NCBI RefSeq assembly: GCF_963664415.1
Contig: NZ_OY761445.1
Coordinates: 1,514,501-1,578,500, forward strand
Reading direction: 5' to 3'
DNA from: an uncultured Desulfobacter sp.
GTDB taxonomy: Bacteria > Desulfobacterota > Desulfobacteria > Desulfobacterales > Desulfobacteraceae
Length of the DNA stretch: 64,000 nt
The translations under genes were made by a program, and so were the position numbers. The notes beneath the pieces were generated by a model. That model was not told the origin of the DNA and made no database searches. It was given only the letters and a program-made list of their open reading frames with translations. Positions 16,693 through 27,800 of this stretch are shown here, one piece after another; the stretch's first letter is position 1, and the number at the start of each line of letters is the position of its first letter.

Positions 16693-19065
16693 TTAAGTGG
16701 TCTCCATTATATAATAAATAATGCCTCCTTCATCCTTACTCCTTTCCCTTATGTCGCATCGAGCGCAGGACCTGTCCACGATTTTAAACGAATGGGGGGC
16801 CTTGATTTTGGTTTTGGATTGAATGTGCTTTGATATAGTCAGCACAGGTACAGGCTCGGACTTATTTGAAATCTGTTCCAGATTTTCCAATTTTTCAACA
16901 AGTTGTCTGTTTAAATTTTCCAACGCCTCAATTTCAAGCTCTTTTGCTGAAATATCATGATGTATCTGGTCCTGACGTTCAAACCATTCGTTAATTTTTT
17001 CCCCTGCATATTTCGCTTTTTTTTCCAATTTTTGAATCCCATCAGAAATACGTTTTAATTCAGCGGCATCTTTTGTTCCGTCCAAAGTGGCCCTTTTGTT
17101 CTCAAGTTCACGAATCTCTATTTGTGAACGGTCCTGGACGTGGGCATTCTCGGTTATGGTGCCGTGAAGCCACTTGTCCACCTCTTTCATCTGACTGATC
17201 TCCGATGAAAGCTCATGAATCGCATCCCTGTTCATTGTAAGTCTGGATTTTATTTTATCCTCCAATCGGATTAAATGCTCATCCACCCCAACAGTCAGAA
17301 CCGATGGCGCGGCAGATTCATTACCTACAGTTCCGGCTTTAATCCCGCCCTTTGCCGACAGGGTCGAATTGAGAATAGCCCCCCTTTCATTATCACAGGC
17401 CCCACTCAAATAGATGATAGAATCAACAATCTCTTTTTGCACCGTCAAATCCCCAAAGGAATTTATTGTAGAGTTGTGAATGTATTTGGCCTGGATGTTG
17501 CCCTTAACATTGATAAGATCTGTATCCACAATGCCCATTGATACGTTCAAATCTCCTGACACATCGACCTGTGCGCCGCAAATTTCCCTGGCTGTGAGTG
17601 AAACGCACTTAACCTTAAAACCTTCTTTGACCGTACCCGGAACAATGACATTGCCATTGAAATCAATATTGCCGGTTTCAAATCCGACATCACCTTTTAT
17701 CCTAAATTCTTTGTTAACAGAGACAACCCCCATCACATCCAAGTGGGGTTCTCCCTCTGCGGTTGAAAAAATTTCAGTCTTTTCTTCGTTATACCGGGTA
17801 CCCGGCCCTGCAGAAAAAGCCTGATCCACAGGCTCCGGCACCGGTATTTCCATGCCTTTAACATCTATACCGGGTTCCCCGGGCTTAGGGAATATCTTTG
17901 AGGCCAGCATAATGCCCTCTTCCACATGGGGCACTTCGCCCCTGTCTCTGTAATCTATGCTGCCATCAGGGTTTATCCTGCCTGCACGCCTGAAATTGCT
18001 TGGGAAATAATAATGAACTTCTCCCTGGGTTGGCGAAACAGGCTGTTTTCCCTCAGCAATAAGCAGCTTTTCTCCCTTTCTGGCATTTCCATAAAGCCAT
18101 TCTTCGATGGACGATTCTTCGATGAGTCCAAAAATAATCCCGTTTTTATGAAGAAGCTGCTCTATCGTGTAAACCGTCATCCCTTCCGGAGCATCTTTGT
18201 TAAGCCGTATATAAGCCTGGGTCCTGTTATCTGAAAAATCGATGCTGAAATATTTTAGGACATCTTGCTGTTTCTCCGCCGAAATACCTTCTGGGCCACG
18301 ATTGACCCGCCAAACCATTAATTTCAAAAGCACCGGAGTCAGCAAACCGGCAAGGGATTCGTATTCAGTGGTATCAATGGTTTCATCCAATTGATCAGGA
18401 TGTTGTGCCAGGGCATCAAAAAAATCTTTTTCTGAAAACATCAACGCATCTGACTGTTCGCTTTTTGAAACAATGGTTAAAAAAATGTCTCTGACACGTT
18501 TTTTTAAATCATCAAATGCCTGCCGGAAGCCCAATGCATTAAAACTAATATTTTCTTTTTCCAAAAGGGTTTTAAGCTTTGGCCCGTGTTCTAATTCACT
18601 GTCCCCGAAAAGGCTTTTAAGCCTGGATTCCAGAACTCTGATTTCCTTTTCTTTTTGTTGAATCTGATCCGCATACAGCGTCTCTTTCTTTCTCAGATTG
18701 CCGGCGATCTGAAACAGCTGCTTATTCTGGCGTTGAATAGTCTTCTGTAGAGCTTTTACTTTTCTGCCGGCTTCGAATTCATCGTGCCGCAGTCTGACCT
18801 GAACAAGCAGATCTTCATCCGTAAAGGGTAACGGCAGACACGCATGAATCCCGGCAGAATTTATCGCATTAACAAAAGAGGGCAGTGCGAAAGGCGCTCC
18901 CACCAAGAGTCGCTGGGTCTCCGGTGATATCTCTTTGGCCCTTGCAAGGATCGTCTTTTGTCCATCTTCTATTTCAACACCTCCCTCAATAATCAGAAAA
19001 TATGGGAATGCTGACTCCTGGGCCAAACGTGCCAGGCCATCAGCGGGAGAGTTAAAACAATCCAC
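16693..19065 (-). CDS. FapA/DUF342 family protein with N-terminal degenerate receiver
   Basis: The C-terminal two-thirds match the FapA/DUF342 family: a domain rich in short beta repeats (IRRAGRINPDGSID-like text, then GDVGFETGNIDFNGNV and VSGDLNVSMG repeats, about 330-580) followed by a long coiled coil (about 600-720). The N-terminus is a receiver-like fold with Glu/Gly in place of the phospho-acceptor Asp (FLIIEGGVE), then a coiled coil. The GTG start at 19065 would remove the first strand and helix of that domain. In frame, the sequence NKILIIDPQG continues upstream to a stop near 19218, but no ATG, GTG or TTG is found; an ATC at 19164 has a good AAAGGGG ribosome binding site. The start is unresolved. 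It follows a receiver-only gene. Confidence 0.75.
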   Translation of the reverse strand: MDCFNSPADGLARLAQESAFPYFLIIEGGVEIEDGQKTILARAKEISPETQRLLVGAPFALPSFVNAINSAGIHACLPLPFTDEDLLVQVRLRHDEFEAGRKVKALQKTIQRQNKQLFQIAGNLRKKETLYADQIQQKEKEIRVLESRLKSLFGDSELEHGPKLKTLLEKENISFNALGFRQAFDDLKKRVRDIFLTIVSKSEQSDALMFSEKDFFDALAQHPDQLDETIDTTEYESLAGLLTPVLLKLMVWRVNRGPEGISAEKQQDVLKYFSIDFSDNRTQAYIRLNKDAPEGMTVYTIEQLLHKNGIIFGLIEESSIEEWLYGNARKGEKLLIAEGKQPVSPTQGEVHYYFPSNFRRAGRINPDGSIDYRDRGEVPHVEEGIMLASKIFPKPGEPGIDVKGMEIPVPEPVDQAFSAGPGTRYNEEKTEIFSTAEGEPHLDVMGVVSVNKEFRIKGDVGFETGNIDFNGNVIVPGTVKEGFKVKCVSLTAREICGAQVDVSGDLNVSMGIVDTDLINVKGNIQAKYIHNSTINSFGDLTVQKEIVDSIIYLSGACDNERGAILNSTLSAKGGIKAGTVGNESAAPSVLTVGVDEHLIRLEDKIKSRLTMNRDAIHELSSEISQMKEVDKWLHGTITENAHVQDRSQIEIRELENKRATLDGTKDAAELKRISDGIQKLEKKAKYAGEKINEWFERQDQIHHDISAKELEIEALENLNRQLVEKLENLEQISNKSEPVPVLTISKHIQSKTKIKAPHSFKIVDRSCARCDIRERSKDEGGIIYYIMETT

Positions 19066-19235
19066 CTTAAATCCTTTTGCCGATAACAGCCCGGTTTTCT
19101 TTTCAATTATTCCTTGTGGGTCAATTATCAGGATTTTGTTTTCCTGTTGTTTAGTTTCGATGATAAAAGCCCCTTTGCTTCTGGAACGCGATAAAATACA
19201 CTTCTTTTTTCGAATTCTTTAACTGCAAAATCAAA

Positions 19236-19970
19236 TTACACTTTGTGGTTCTGTTCGGTTTCTGTTGGCATAAAGAAACCGTTACGCGCAGCAAGATCTT
19301 TAAATTTCAGGAAAAAATCTTTGATTACAGCCCGGTAGCATAAGACAATTCTGTCCTTTTCAATCATCTGTTTTTCATCAAGCAATTTTTCTATCTGCTC
19401 AAAAAAATCTGCCTCATCAATGCCTTTTGCCAATCGTCTTTTCAGCTGAACAATCTGTTTTTCTTTTCGTACAATCACCCGTTTATGCACTGACGCCTTT
19501 TGTTTGAGCTCCTGACTTAAATTATACAAACGAATGTTTTGTTTTTTAGCCAGCGCAAATAAATTCTGGTTCTCAATAACCAATTCGTAATATTGCAATC
19601 CAGATTTAATCATCTCCAATAAATCATCATTGTCCCAGGGCTTTGTAATAAACCGATGAACCGCGCCGCGATTTACCGCATCTGAAATCGAATCGATATC
19701 TGCATAGCCGGTGATCAGGAATCGAACGGTATCCGGGGTAATGGACCTGGCCTTTTCCAAAAATACGGTGCCTTCCATCCCCGGCATCCTCTGGTCCGAA
19801 AGTATCATGGAGAGCGGATCCTCTGATTTTTGGATGAAATCCAATGCCTGGGTAGCTGAAGATGCGTAAAAAGAACGAGCACCGGTCTTTTTGATCAGAC
19901 GTTCAAGGGCTTTTCCGATTTTTTCCTCATCATCAACGATCAGAATTGAATGATTAAAATCTTTTTTCAT
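19236..19970 (-). CDS. Response regulator with coiled-coil C-terminus, no known output domain
   Basis: A 244-residue protein with a full receiver domain (residues 9-125: ILIVDDEEK acidic pocket, ILSDQRMPGMEG with phospho-Asp near residue 59, FITKPWDNDD with Lys near 109). This is the RpfG/HD-GYP-associated receiver type. The remaining 120 residues are charged and helical (KRVIVRKEKQIVQLKRR) with no HD-GYP or DNA-binding motif. It precedes the FapA-like gene on the same strand, so it may act by protein contact with that partner. Confidence 0.83.
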   Translation of the reverse strand: MKKDFNHSILIVDDEEKIGKALERLIKKTGARSFYASSATQALDFIQKSEDPLSMILSDQRMPGMEGTVFLEKARSITPDTVRFLITGYADIDSISDAVNRGAVHRFITKPWDNDDLLEMIKSGLQYYELVIENQNLFALAKKQNIRLYNLSQELKQKASVHKRVIVRKEKQIVQLKRRLAKGIDEADFFEQIEKLLDEKQMIEKDRIVLCYRAVIKDFFLKFKDLAARNGFFMPTETEQNHKV

Positions 19971-20263
19971 TTTGACACCTTGGACAATGGCATAAGAATC
20001 ATCAATACGGATAAATTTTCGTACGATTTATTACCTGTAGGTCAGTTTAAGTCATTTTAATTTTTTTCTCAACAGGCTGTTACATAATATAATATTAGCT
20101 TTTGCCGCCCGGCAGCCCATCCCATGTTTTACCGTCGAAAAAAAGCTGCCTTACCAACATGAACCATGATTTTTAACATTGCAAGATTTATAGCCGAATG
20201 TTATGAATGCATTATTTACATAAAAAAATCGATTGATCCTATAACATATTCTTTTTATTCATT

Positions 20264-22177
20264 ATGGTAAACATCATATTTAAGCTAAAAGGGCACAAAT
20301 GCCTGTTAAAGAGATGTCAATGGGGGGGATTTTTCGTCTCCCTTTTTCTTCTTTCTTTTTCGCCGACGCCCCTTTTGGCATTTATAAAACCACCGAAAGC
20401 AATAACCGTTGTTTACAGCAAAGACTGTATTCCGTTTTATTTCCAGAACGACGAAAAAAAACCCGACGGAATCATAATAGATAAATGGAAATTATTTGCT
20501 AAAAAAACCGGAATTAACATTAGGTTCACGCCCGCCGCATGGAAAGATACGTTGAGAATGGTAAAAAACGGCAGCGCCGACGCCCATGCGGGCCTGTTTT
20601 TCAATACACAAAGAGATACATATCTTGATTATGGGCCGCCCCTGTTAACAAGTAATTCTCATATTTTCCGGAACAAACACCTTTCGAGCCAATCTGATTT
20701 AAAGGCGTTTTGTATAGGCGTGATTAAAGAAGATTTTTCCAGTCATGGCTACAGGCCAACATGCCGGGGCTTCATTTGATTACATTTAACAGTAATGACG
20801 AAATGATGTATGCAATCCAACGAAATGAAGTCCTGGTATTCGCAGCGGACACATTAACAGACCTGCACTACCTGCAAAAATATGATTTACGGACGCAATT
20901 TGAATTCAAGCCAAATGCTCCGATATACAGCAATGCTTTTTTTCCTGCCGTGAAACAAGGAAATATAAAGCTGTTGAAAATCATCACGGCCGGCATGAAA
21001 CAGATTACCAGCAGTGAATCCCGGCAGATTGCCAGAGAATGGGCCTCCGGACAAAAAAAGTCAGATAAAGATACACTGATCTTCTCCATTTTGAAAGGAG
21101 ATGTTGCCGGCATCCTTCATGAGACCATGACGCTGGAAGCAGATCTGAACCGTATGGGCCTGTCCGGCAGGTTGAAAAAAGGGTCCAAGAGCGTGATGAA
21201 CAATGCGATCCATGCCGGTGTAGCCAAGCAAAATAAAAAACTGATTGACCTGATCAATACAGGGTATGCTGCCATCTCCCCCAAAAAACTGGCCACGATT
21301 GAAAGCAGATGGATTCCCAGAAGCGAAAACCGCTTTTATTCAACAGGGACCAAAGATATTATATTCAGCGAGGAAGAGAAACTATTTCTGGCCAATCATT
21401 CCCCTTTGACCTTCAGCGAAGTCAACTGGAAACCCATGTCGATTGTTTATGGTACCAATCAATTTGACGGAATTATCGCCGATTATTTTAACCAAATCAC
21501 ACAGCGTAGCGGCCTTCGGTTTAAATTTATTAAAAGCGACACCTGGGATCAGGTTCGCAGGCAATACGTTGACAAGGCCATCGACGTGGTGCCGGCGTTA
21601 GGAAAAGATGACAAGATAGACAGGCCGATACTTTTTTCAAAGCCGTTTGCACGTTTCTCCTTTGTTATTGTGACCCTGGATAATGTTGCCCACATATCCG
21701 ATGTATCCCATCTAAAAAACCGTAAGGTAGCTGTTGGCAAAGGATATACCAGTTATCATTATTTAAAAAACAACTATCCGGGAATTGAACTTGTACAGAC
21801 CGATAATGTAAAATCCGGGCTGCTGTTGGTGGCTAACCGTAAAGTAACTGCTTTTGTAGGCCATATGGCAGTTGTTACCAACTGTATTCAGGAAAATGGA
21901 TTAATCAATCTTAAAATCGCCGGAGAAACAGAGTATACCATTGATCACTGTATCGGGGTGACCAGTGAACCGGGCAAGGGCTCCACATTCCGGTTCACAG
22001 CCAAATTCGGCAGAACCGGCTAAAGAGGGTCTTGAAAGAATAAACGGCTTTACCTGGCCGCATCAATACAAGGCCAGGCTTAAAGAATTGAATACCATGG
22101 TCGGTAAATACAAGTTCAAAGAGGCAGGCGCACTGCTAACCGCCTTAATTTCCGCACTGGAGCAATTCAATGACTGA
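20264..22177 (+). pseudogene. Hybrid sensor kinase gene with two periplasmic-binding domains, frameshifted and internally deleted
   Basis: The first frame (20264-20779) encodes a signal peptide and the start of a family 3 solute-binding domain. A one-base loss near 20749 (probably GGCC to GGC) moves the reading to the frame used up to 22023, which completes domain one and adds a second binding domain (from about 21360). At about 21957 that domain jumps straight into the end of a HATPase domain (TSEPGKGSTFRFTAKFG). The HisKA, most of the HATPase and presumably receivers are missing. After a further frame change the typical hybrid-kinase C-terminus (LKELNTMVGKYKFKEA) runs to 22177. The gene is a dead BvgS-like sensor. 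Confidence 0.72.
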
Positions 22178-23734
22178 ATTTTTAAACAAGCAGGAAAAGG
22201 ATGTCATTCTGGTGGTGGATGATACAAAATTAAACATCGACCTCCTGATGGACATTTTAGGGGAATCTTATGATATCAGAGTCGCCACAGACGGAGAGTC
22301 TGCCTTGGAAATGACGGCGGAAGATCCGCCGGACCTGATCCTTTTAGACATCATGATGCCGGGTATAGACGGCTACCAGGTCTGTAAACAGTTAAAAGTG
22401 TTAAAACGCACCCGTGAGATACCGGTCATTTTTCTTACCGCACTTGGGGAGCTTTCATACGAAAGCAAAGGGCTGGCAATGGGGGCGGTGGACTATATAA
22501 CCAAACCCTTTAACCCGGAAATTGTAAAGCTGCGGGTGGAGAACACCCTCAAACTGATACGAACCAATGCCGCGTTGAGAAAGCAAAACGATATTCTCCT
22601 AGAAAACGAACGTCTCCGAAACGAGGTGGAGAGCATTGCCAGACATGATTTAAAAACACCGTTAAATGCGTTGATCACTATCCCGGAGCTTTTGCTTCTG
22701 GAAGACAACATCGCCCCAAGCCACCGGGAGATGTTGAAAATGATCTCCATGGCCGAATTCCGGGTAATGGATATTATAAATTCATCCATTGACCTGTACA
22801 AAATGGAAAAAAGAAATATCGTCTGCGCCCGATTGCCGTTGATCTGGTCAAAATTTTTAGACAAATCAAAGGCGAAATTTTTCACCTTATGGGAGAAAAA
22901 GATATTGCACTTAAGATGATGCTCGCCGGACTACCGGCAGGAGAAGACGACACGTTCATGGTCTATGGTGAGCAGATGCTTTTTTATTCAATGTTCACAA
23001 GTTTAGTCAAAAATGCGGTCGAAGCCTCTCCTGTTGGAAACTGCGTCACTGTGGATATGAAGATTAAAGGGGAAACACCGATTGTCATGATTAACAACCA
23101 GGGGGGAATCCCCGAAGCGATCAAAACAACTTTTTTTGATAAATATGTAACCCACGGCAAATCTGACGGAACCGGATTAGGAACCTATTCGGCCAGACTG
23201 ATCGCACAAACTTTGGGTGGACGATTATCCTTCCGCTCCATTAAAGAAGAGGGTACCACCCTGATGCTGGAACTTCGTGACAACTTAAAAAAAGAAAATG
23301 AGGAAGAGGCTTTTGATCTCTTTTTTGACGAAAGCCCCCTTCAAATAAAAAAACTGGCCCCTAAGCGGGGAATGCAAATCATGGTTCTGGATGATTATGC
23401 CATCATGCGGGGCACGATTATTGGTATTTTACGACAGATGGGATTCAAAAACTTCATTCGGGCAGAGGATGGCGTGGAAGGAATCAGACAATTGCAGACG
23501 AATTCCGTGGACCTGATCATCTCAGATCTCAACATGCCTGGGGTCAACGGACTGGAATTACTTAAACATGTTAAACAATCCAAAACGCTCAAGCATATTC
23601 CATTTATCATGATTTCAGGAGGGGCAAAACAATCACAAGTGGCACAGGCTGTCGAATTGGGTGTTGACGGTTTTCTGATCAAACCGTTTTCAGCGGATAC
23701 CCTGATGAAAAAACTGGCCGGCGTTATAGATTGA
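22170..23734 (+). pseudogene. Receiver-kinase-receiver gene interrupted by a one-base frameshift
   Basis: Two frames join into one protein of about 520 residues. The first (22170-22919) has a receiver (VVDDTKLN, LLDIMMPGIDG, ITKPFNPE) and a HisKA dimerisation segment (IARHDLKTPLNALI). The second (open to 23734) has the HATPase (LVKNAVEAS, GKSDGTGLGTYSA) and a second receiver (IISDLNMPGVNG, LIKPF). Upstream of the second frame's first ATG, sense coding (VDLVKIFRQIKGEIFHLM) continues back to 22814. One A appears to be missing from the A-run at 22807-22812. This could be a real mutation, a slippage site or a sequencing error. Its start overlaps the preceding pseudogene by eight bases, so they formed one operon. 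Confidence 0.75.
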
Positions 23735-23843
23735 TAAAGGCCTATCCTGTTAACGAAATCTATCTATCAGCAATTTTTAATTGTGCAATTGGCTTAGTTA
23801 AAATAAACTAATATATTATTACAGTTTCATTGGGGAACAAACC

Positions 23844-24872
23844 ATGGCAAAAAGCGCTGATCAACCTACGATTTTAATTGTGGATGATGTCCCGGACAAC
23901 ATTACGGTCCTGACCAATATACTGGCCGACTACAACCTGAAAGCAGCAAACAGCGGAGCCAAAGCCCTGGAAATCGCATCGCGTTTCAGACCGGATATTA
24001 TTCTGCTGGACATCATGATGCCGGATATGGACGGCTATGCAGTCTGCATGCACCTCAAGCGGGATCTTCATACCAAAAATATCCCTGTCATATTTGTGAC
24101 TGCAATGGATGAAGTGACCGATGAAGCCCGGGGATTTGAATTAGGCGCTGTTGATTATATCACAAAACCCGTCAACCCGCCGGTTGTCCTGGCAAGGGTA
24201 AAAACGCACTTGAAATTGTATGACCAGAACAAGGCACTGGAATATCTGGTTCATGAACGGACAAAAGAGCTGAACCAAAGCAGGCTTGAAATTATTCGCC
24301 GATTAGGCCTTGCGGCAGAATACAAAGATAATGAAACGGGTATGCATGTCATTCGTATGAGTTATTACTGCAAGGTCATGGCAGCGGCCATGGGTATGAG
24401 CAACAAAGAAGTTGAGTTGATATTAAACGCATCTCCCATGCACGATATCGGCAAAATCGGCATTCCGGACAATATCCTGGGCAAGCCGGGAAAGCTGGAT
24501 GCCCAGGAACGAGCGATCATGGAGCAGCACACGGAAATCGGCGCCCGGATCATAGGCGAACATGATAATCCGCTTTTGGATATGGCACGGACAGTGGCGT
24601 TGACCCACCACGAAAAATGGGACGGAACGGGCTATCCCCGGGGCATTAAGAACGAGAAGATTCCCCTTGTAGGACGCATCGTCGCTGTCGCGGATGTATT
24701 TGATGCACTTGTCAGCAAACGGCCCTATAAAAAAGCGTGGCCCTTTGAAAAGGCTGTGGCCGTGATTAAAGAAGAATCAGGGAAACATTTTGATCCCGAG
24801 GTCGTGGACGTGTTTATTACGCATTTAGATGAAATCATCGAACTTGCCAAGTTAAATGCCGATCCCGATTAA
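23844..24872 (+). CDS. Response regulator with HD-GYP domain, c-di-GMP phosphodiesterase
   Basis: A 342-residue RpfG-type protein. Its receiver (residues 9-125) has phospho-Asp in LLDIMMPDMDG and Lys in ITKPVNP; a helical linker follows. The HD-GYP domain (about 148-330) has the HD pair (MHDIGKIGIPD), HxxxGA-type EIGARI, HHEKWDGTGYP and VADVFDALVSKRPYK signatures, all intact. Such enzymes hydrolyse c-di-GMP to pGpG or GMP when activated. It lies 15 bases ahead of the large CHASE4 hybrid kinase, and downstream of two damaged kinase genes, so the hybrid kinase is its likely partner. Confidence 0.92.
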   Translation: MAKSADQPTILIVDDVPDNITVLTNILADYNLKAANSGAKALEIASRFRPDIILLDIMMPDMDGYAVCMHLKRDLHTKNIPVIFVTAMDEVTDEARGFELGAVDYITKPVNPPVVLARVKTHLKLYDQNKALEYLVHERTKELNQSRLEIIRRLGLAAEYKDNETGMHVIRMSYYCKVMAAAMGMSNKEVELILNASPMHDIGKIGIPDNILGKPGKLDAQERAIMEQHTEIGARIIGEHDNPLLDMARTVALTHHEKWDGTGYPRGIKNEKIPLVGRIVAVADVFDALVSKRPYKKAWPFEKAVAVIKEESGKHFDPEVVDVFITHLDEIIELAKLNADPD

Positions 24873-24887
24873 AAAACGGGGAGGATC

Positions 24888-27800
24888 GTGAAGCTACGTA
24901 ACTTTTCCATATTGTTTATTCTTATCATTATATCCTTTTTCATTCTTTTTCAACTGCTTGCCTCGGAGTTTATCGTCAAAAAAGGATTCCAAACATTTGA
25001 GGATGAACATACACTATTGCAGGTAAATGCTGCCAGGCGCGCATTGAACCTGAAACTTGCGAATCTGGACAAACTGTTGATCGACTGGTCCAACTGGGAT
25101 GATTCGTATGATTTCATACAAACGCCAACCCCGGGATATGTCCAATCCAACCTTCCCATTGATACATTCCGTGACCAAGCCCTGATGTGTGTGGTGTTTC
25201 AAAATATAAAAAGGGATGTCATTTACCTGCAAGCCGTTAATCAAGAAGGACAATTTGACAAAACCCTTGCCGATAAAATTTTTCGGCAGATCTCAATGAA
25301 ATACCCATCTATGGCGAAAAGCCTGGACACACAAAAAGGCATGTTCACGTTTGAAACCGGTGAACTGGTAATGATCGCCCAAAGACCGGTCTTAACCAGC
25401 AACGCATCCGGGCCTCCCATGGGCACCATCATGTTTGTCCGTGTTGTATCCCAGGCAATATTAGACGAAATCTCCTCATTGCTGGGTTCAAAAATTTCCC
25501 TCCTACCGTTGAATGAAAAAAGGGATATATGGGCCAAGACTATAAAAACCAACGTGTATATTGCACATAAAGACGCACAAAATTGTGAAGGATTTTGGGC
25601 CATCTTAGATATCAAAGGCACCCCTTCAATGTTGATGAAGGTCGTTACAAATCCAACATTTGCCCAACAAGGTCAAAACATAACAAATCTCTTTTTTTCA
25701 ATTTTTATCGCTGCAATTTTACTGTTCAGTCTTTTGGGCTATTTTGTACTCCACAAAAAAGTCCTGAAACGTCTGGAATTGCTCATGCAGCAAATTTCCC
25801 AACAGGAAGACAGCCCCCAAAAAGCGTCCCCCATCTTTATCAAAGGCAATGATGAGATTCATGACTTAAGTGTTTGCATCAACGGCATGGTTGAGCGGAT
25901 TAACCGATCAAAACAAGCAATTTTCGACAAATCTGAAGAGGTGAGAAGAAACGAAAAATTTCTCAATCAGTTGTTCAACTCCATAGAGGCGGGAGCGATA
26001 TTGATTGACCCGGAAACCAAGATTATTGTTGACATCAATCAATTTGCCCAAAAGCTTACAGGGTATTCAAAAAATGAAGTCGTGGGCCATATGTGCCACA
26101 AACTGACCTGCCCGTCCGATGTGAACAATTGTCCTCTATTGGATTTGAAACAATCCAAAGACATGTCAAAACGAAAGCTCTTACTTAAAGACGGCTCAAT
26201 TATCTCGGTTATGAAGTCTGCCGTGTTTATAACTAAAGGTACCCGAATGCTGCTGCTTGAAACATTTGTAGACATCTCCGAGGCTGAGCATGCCAGGCAG
26301 GAACTTGAAAAGGCCAAAAAAGAGCTGGAGGATAAAGTTAAAGCGCGTACAGCCTACCTGCGCGGAATTATTGACACCGCCTTTAACGGCATCATCGTTA
26401 TTGACGGCCGGGGTTTCATCAATGAATTCAGCCCGGCGGCTCAAAAGATATTCGGGTACACCAAAGAAGAAATTTTAGGTAAAAGCATTAACATACTCAT
26501 GCCCGAACCTTACAAAAGCGAGCATGATACGTATCTTCGCAACTACCTTGAAACAGGTATTGCCAAAATTATCGGCAAACAGACCGTGGTACCGGCACTG
26601 AGAAAGGATGGATCGCAATTTCTCATGGAAGTTGCCCTCGATACCGACGTTGTCAATGGCGAACCGATATTTGTCGCCGTGATGAGTGATGTAACCGAAC
26701 GTATCAAAGTGGAGGAAGCTGTTGCCAAAGAGCAGAAACGGCTCAAAAACATATTAGCCACCAGCCCTGTTGGTGTGGTTATCACCGTTGATGGTATTGT
26801 GAAATTCAGCAACCCAAGCATAGCTCAAATGGGCTTCGAATTTGGTCAAACGGCCCAGGACGTTTATGTTGATCGCCAAAGCAGAAGACATCTGATTGAT
26901 ATACTTAATAAGGAGGGCGTGGTATTAAATTTCGAAACGCAGTTCCGCAATAAAAAGGGACAAGTCATCGATGTCCTGATATTCGCACACCACTATGATG
27001 ATGAAGGCAGCCAGGCCATTTTAGGATGGATCATTGATATCACCCATCGCAAAGCCATGGAAAACGAAATCCGGGAAAGCCAGACCAGATTCCAGCGGCT
27101 GGTAGAAGAACTCGGGGGCAGGTTTGTCGTATTCAGCCACAAACCGGACGGTGAAATATTATTTATGAGTGAAGGGGCAAGTTCCGTATTCGGTTTAAGC
27201 AGGGAGCATGTCCAGGGGCAACGATGGCAGGATGTCATCAACTGGCTGCCCGGTGAAAGAAAAAAAGCCAAAGATGCCTTCAGAGCTTTTTTGCAAAACG
27301 ACTCTACATCCCACGAAGTTGAGCTTTCTTTCCGACATACGGACGGCAGCAAGCGAATATTATTTGTTTCCGAACATGCCGTTCTGGATGCCGACGGTCG
27401 ACTGGTAACCATTGACGGCATCATGGAAGACATCACCGCCCGTAAAGAAACGGAAAAGGTACTGGCGCAAGCCAAAGAGGCGGCGGAAGAGGCCACCCGG
27501 GCAAAGTCAGATTTTCTGGCCAATATGTCCCATGAGATCCGAACGCCCATGAATGCGATTATTGGTCTGTCATACCTGGCCCTGCAAGGAGACCTTAACG
27601 AAAAACAACGCGGCTATATCGATAAGGTACACCACTCGGCAGACTACCTTTTAGGCATTCTCAATGATATTCTGGATTTTTCCAAAATTGAGGCCGGCAA
27701 ACTGAATATGGAACATACCAACTTTTTCCTGGAAGACGTATTTGACCATATTGCCGACGTAGTGGGGTTAAAAGCCCAGGAAGCAGGCCTTCAGCTGATG

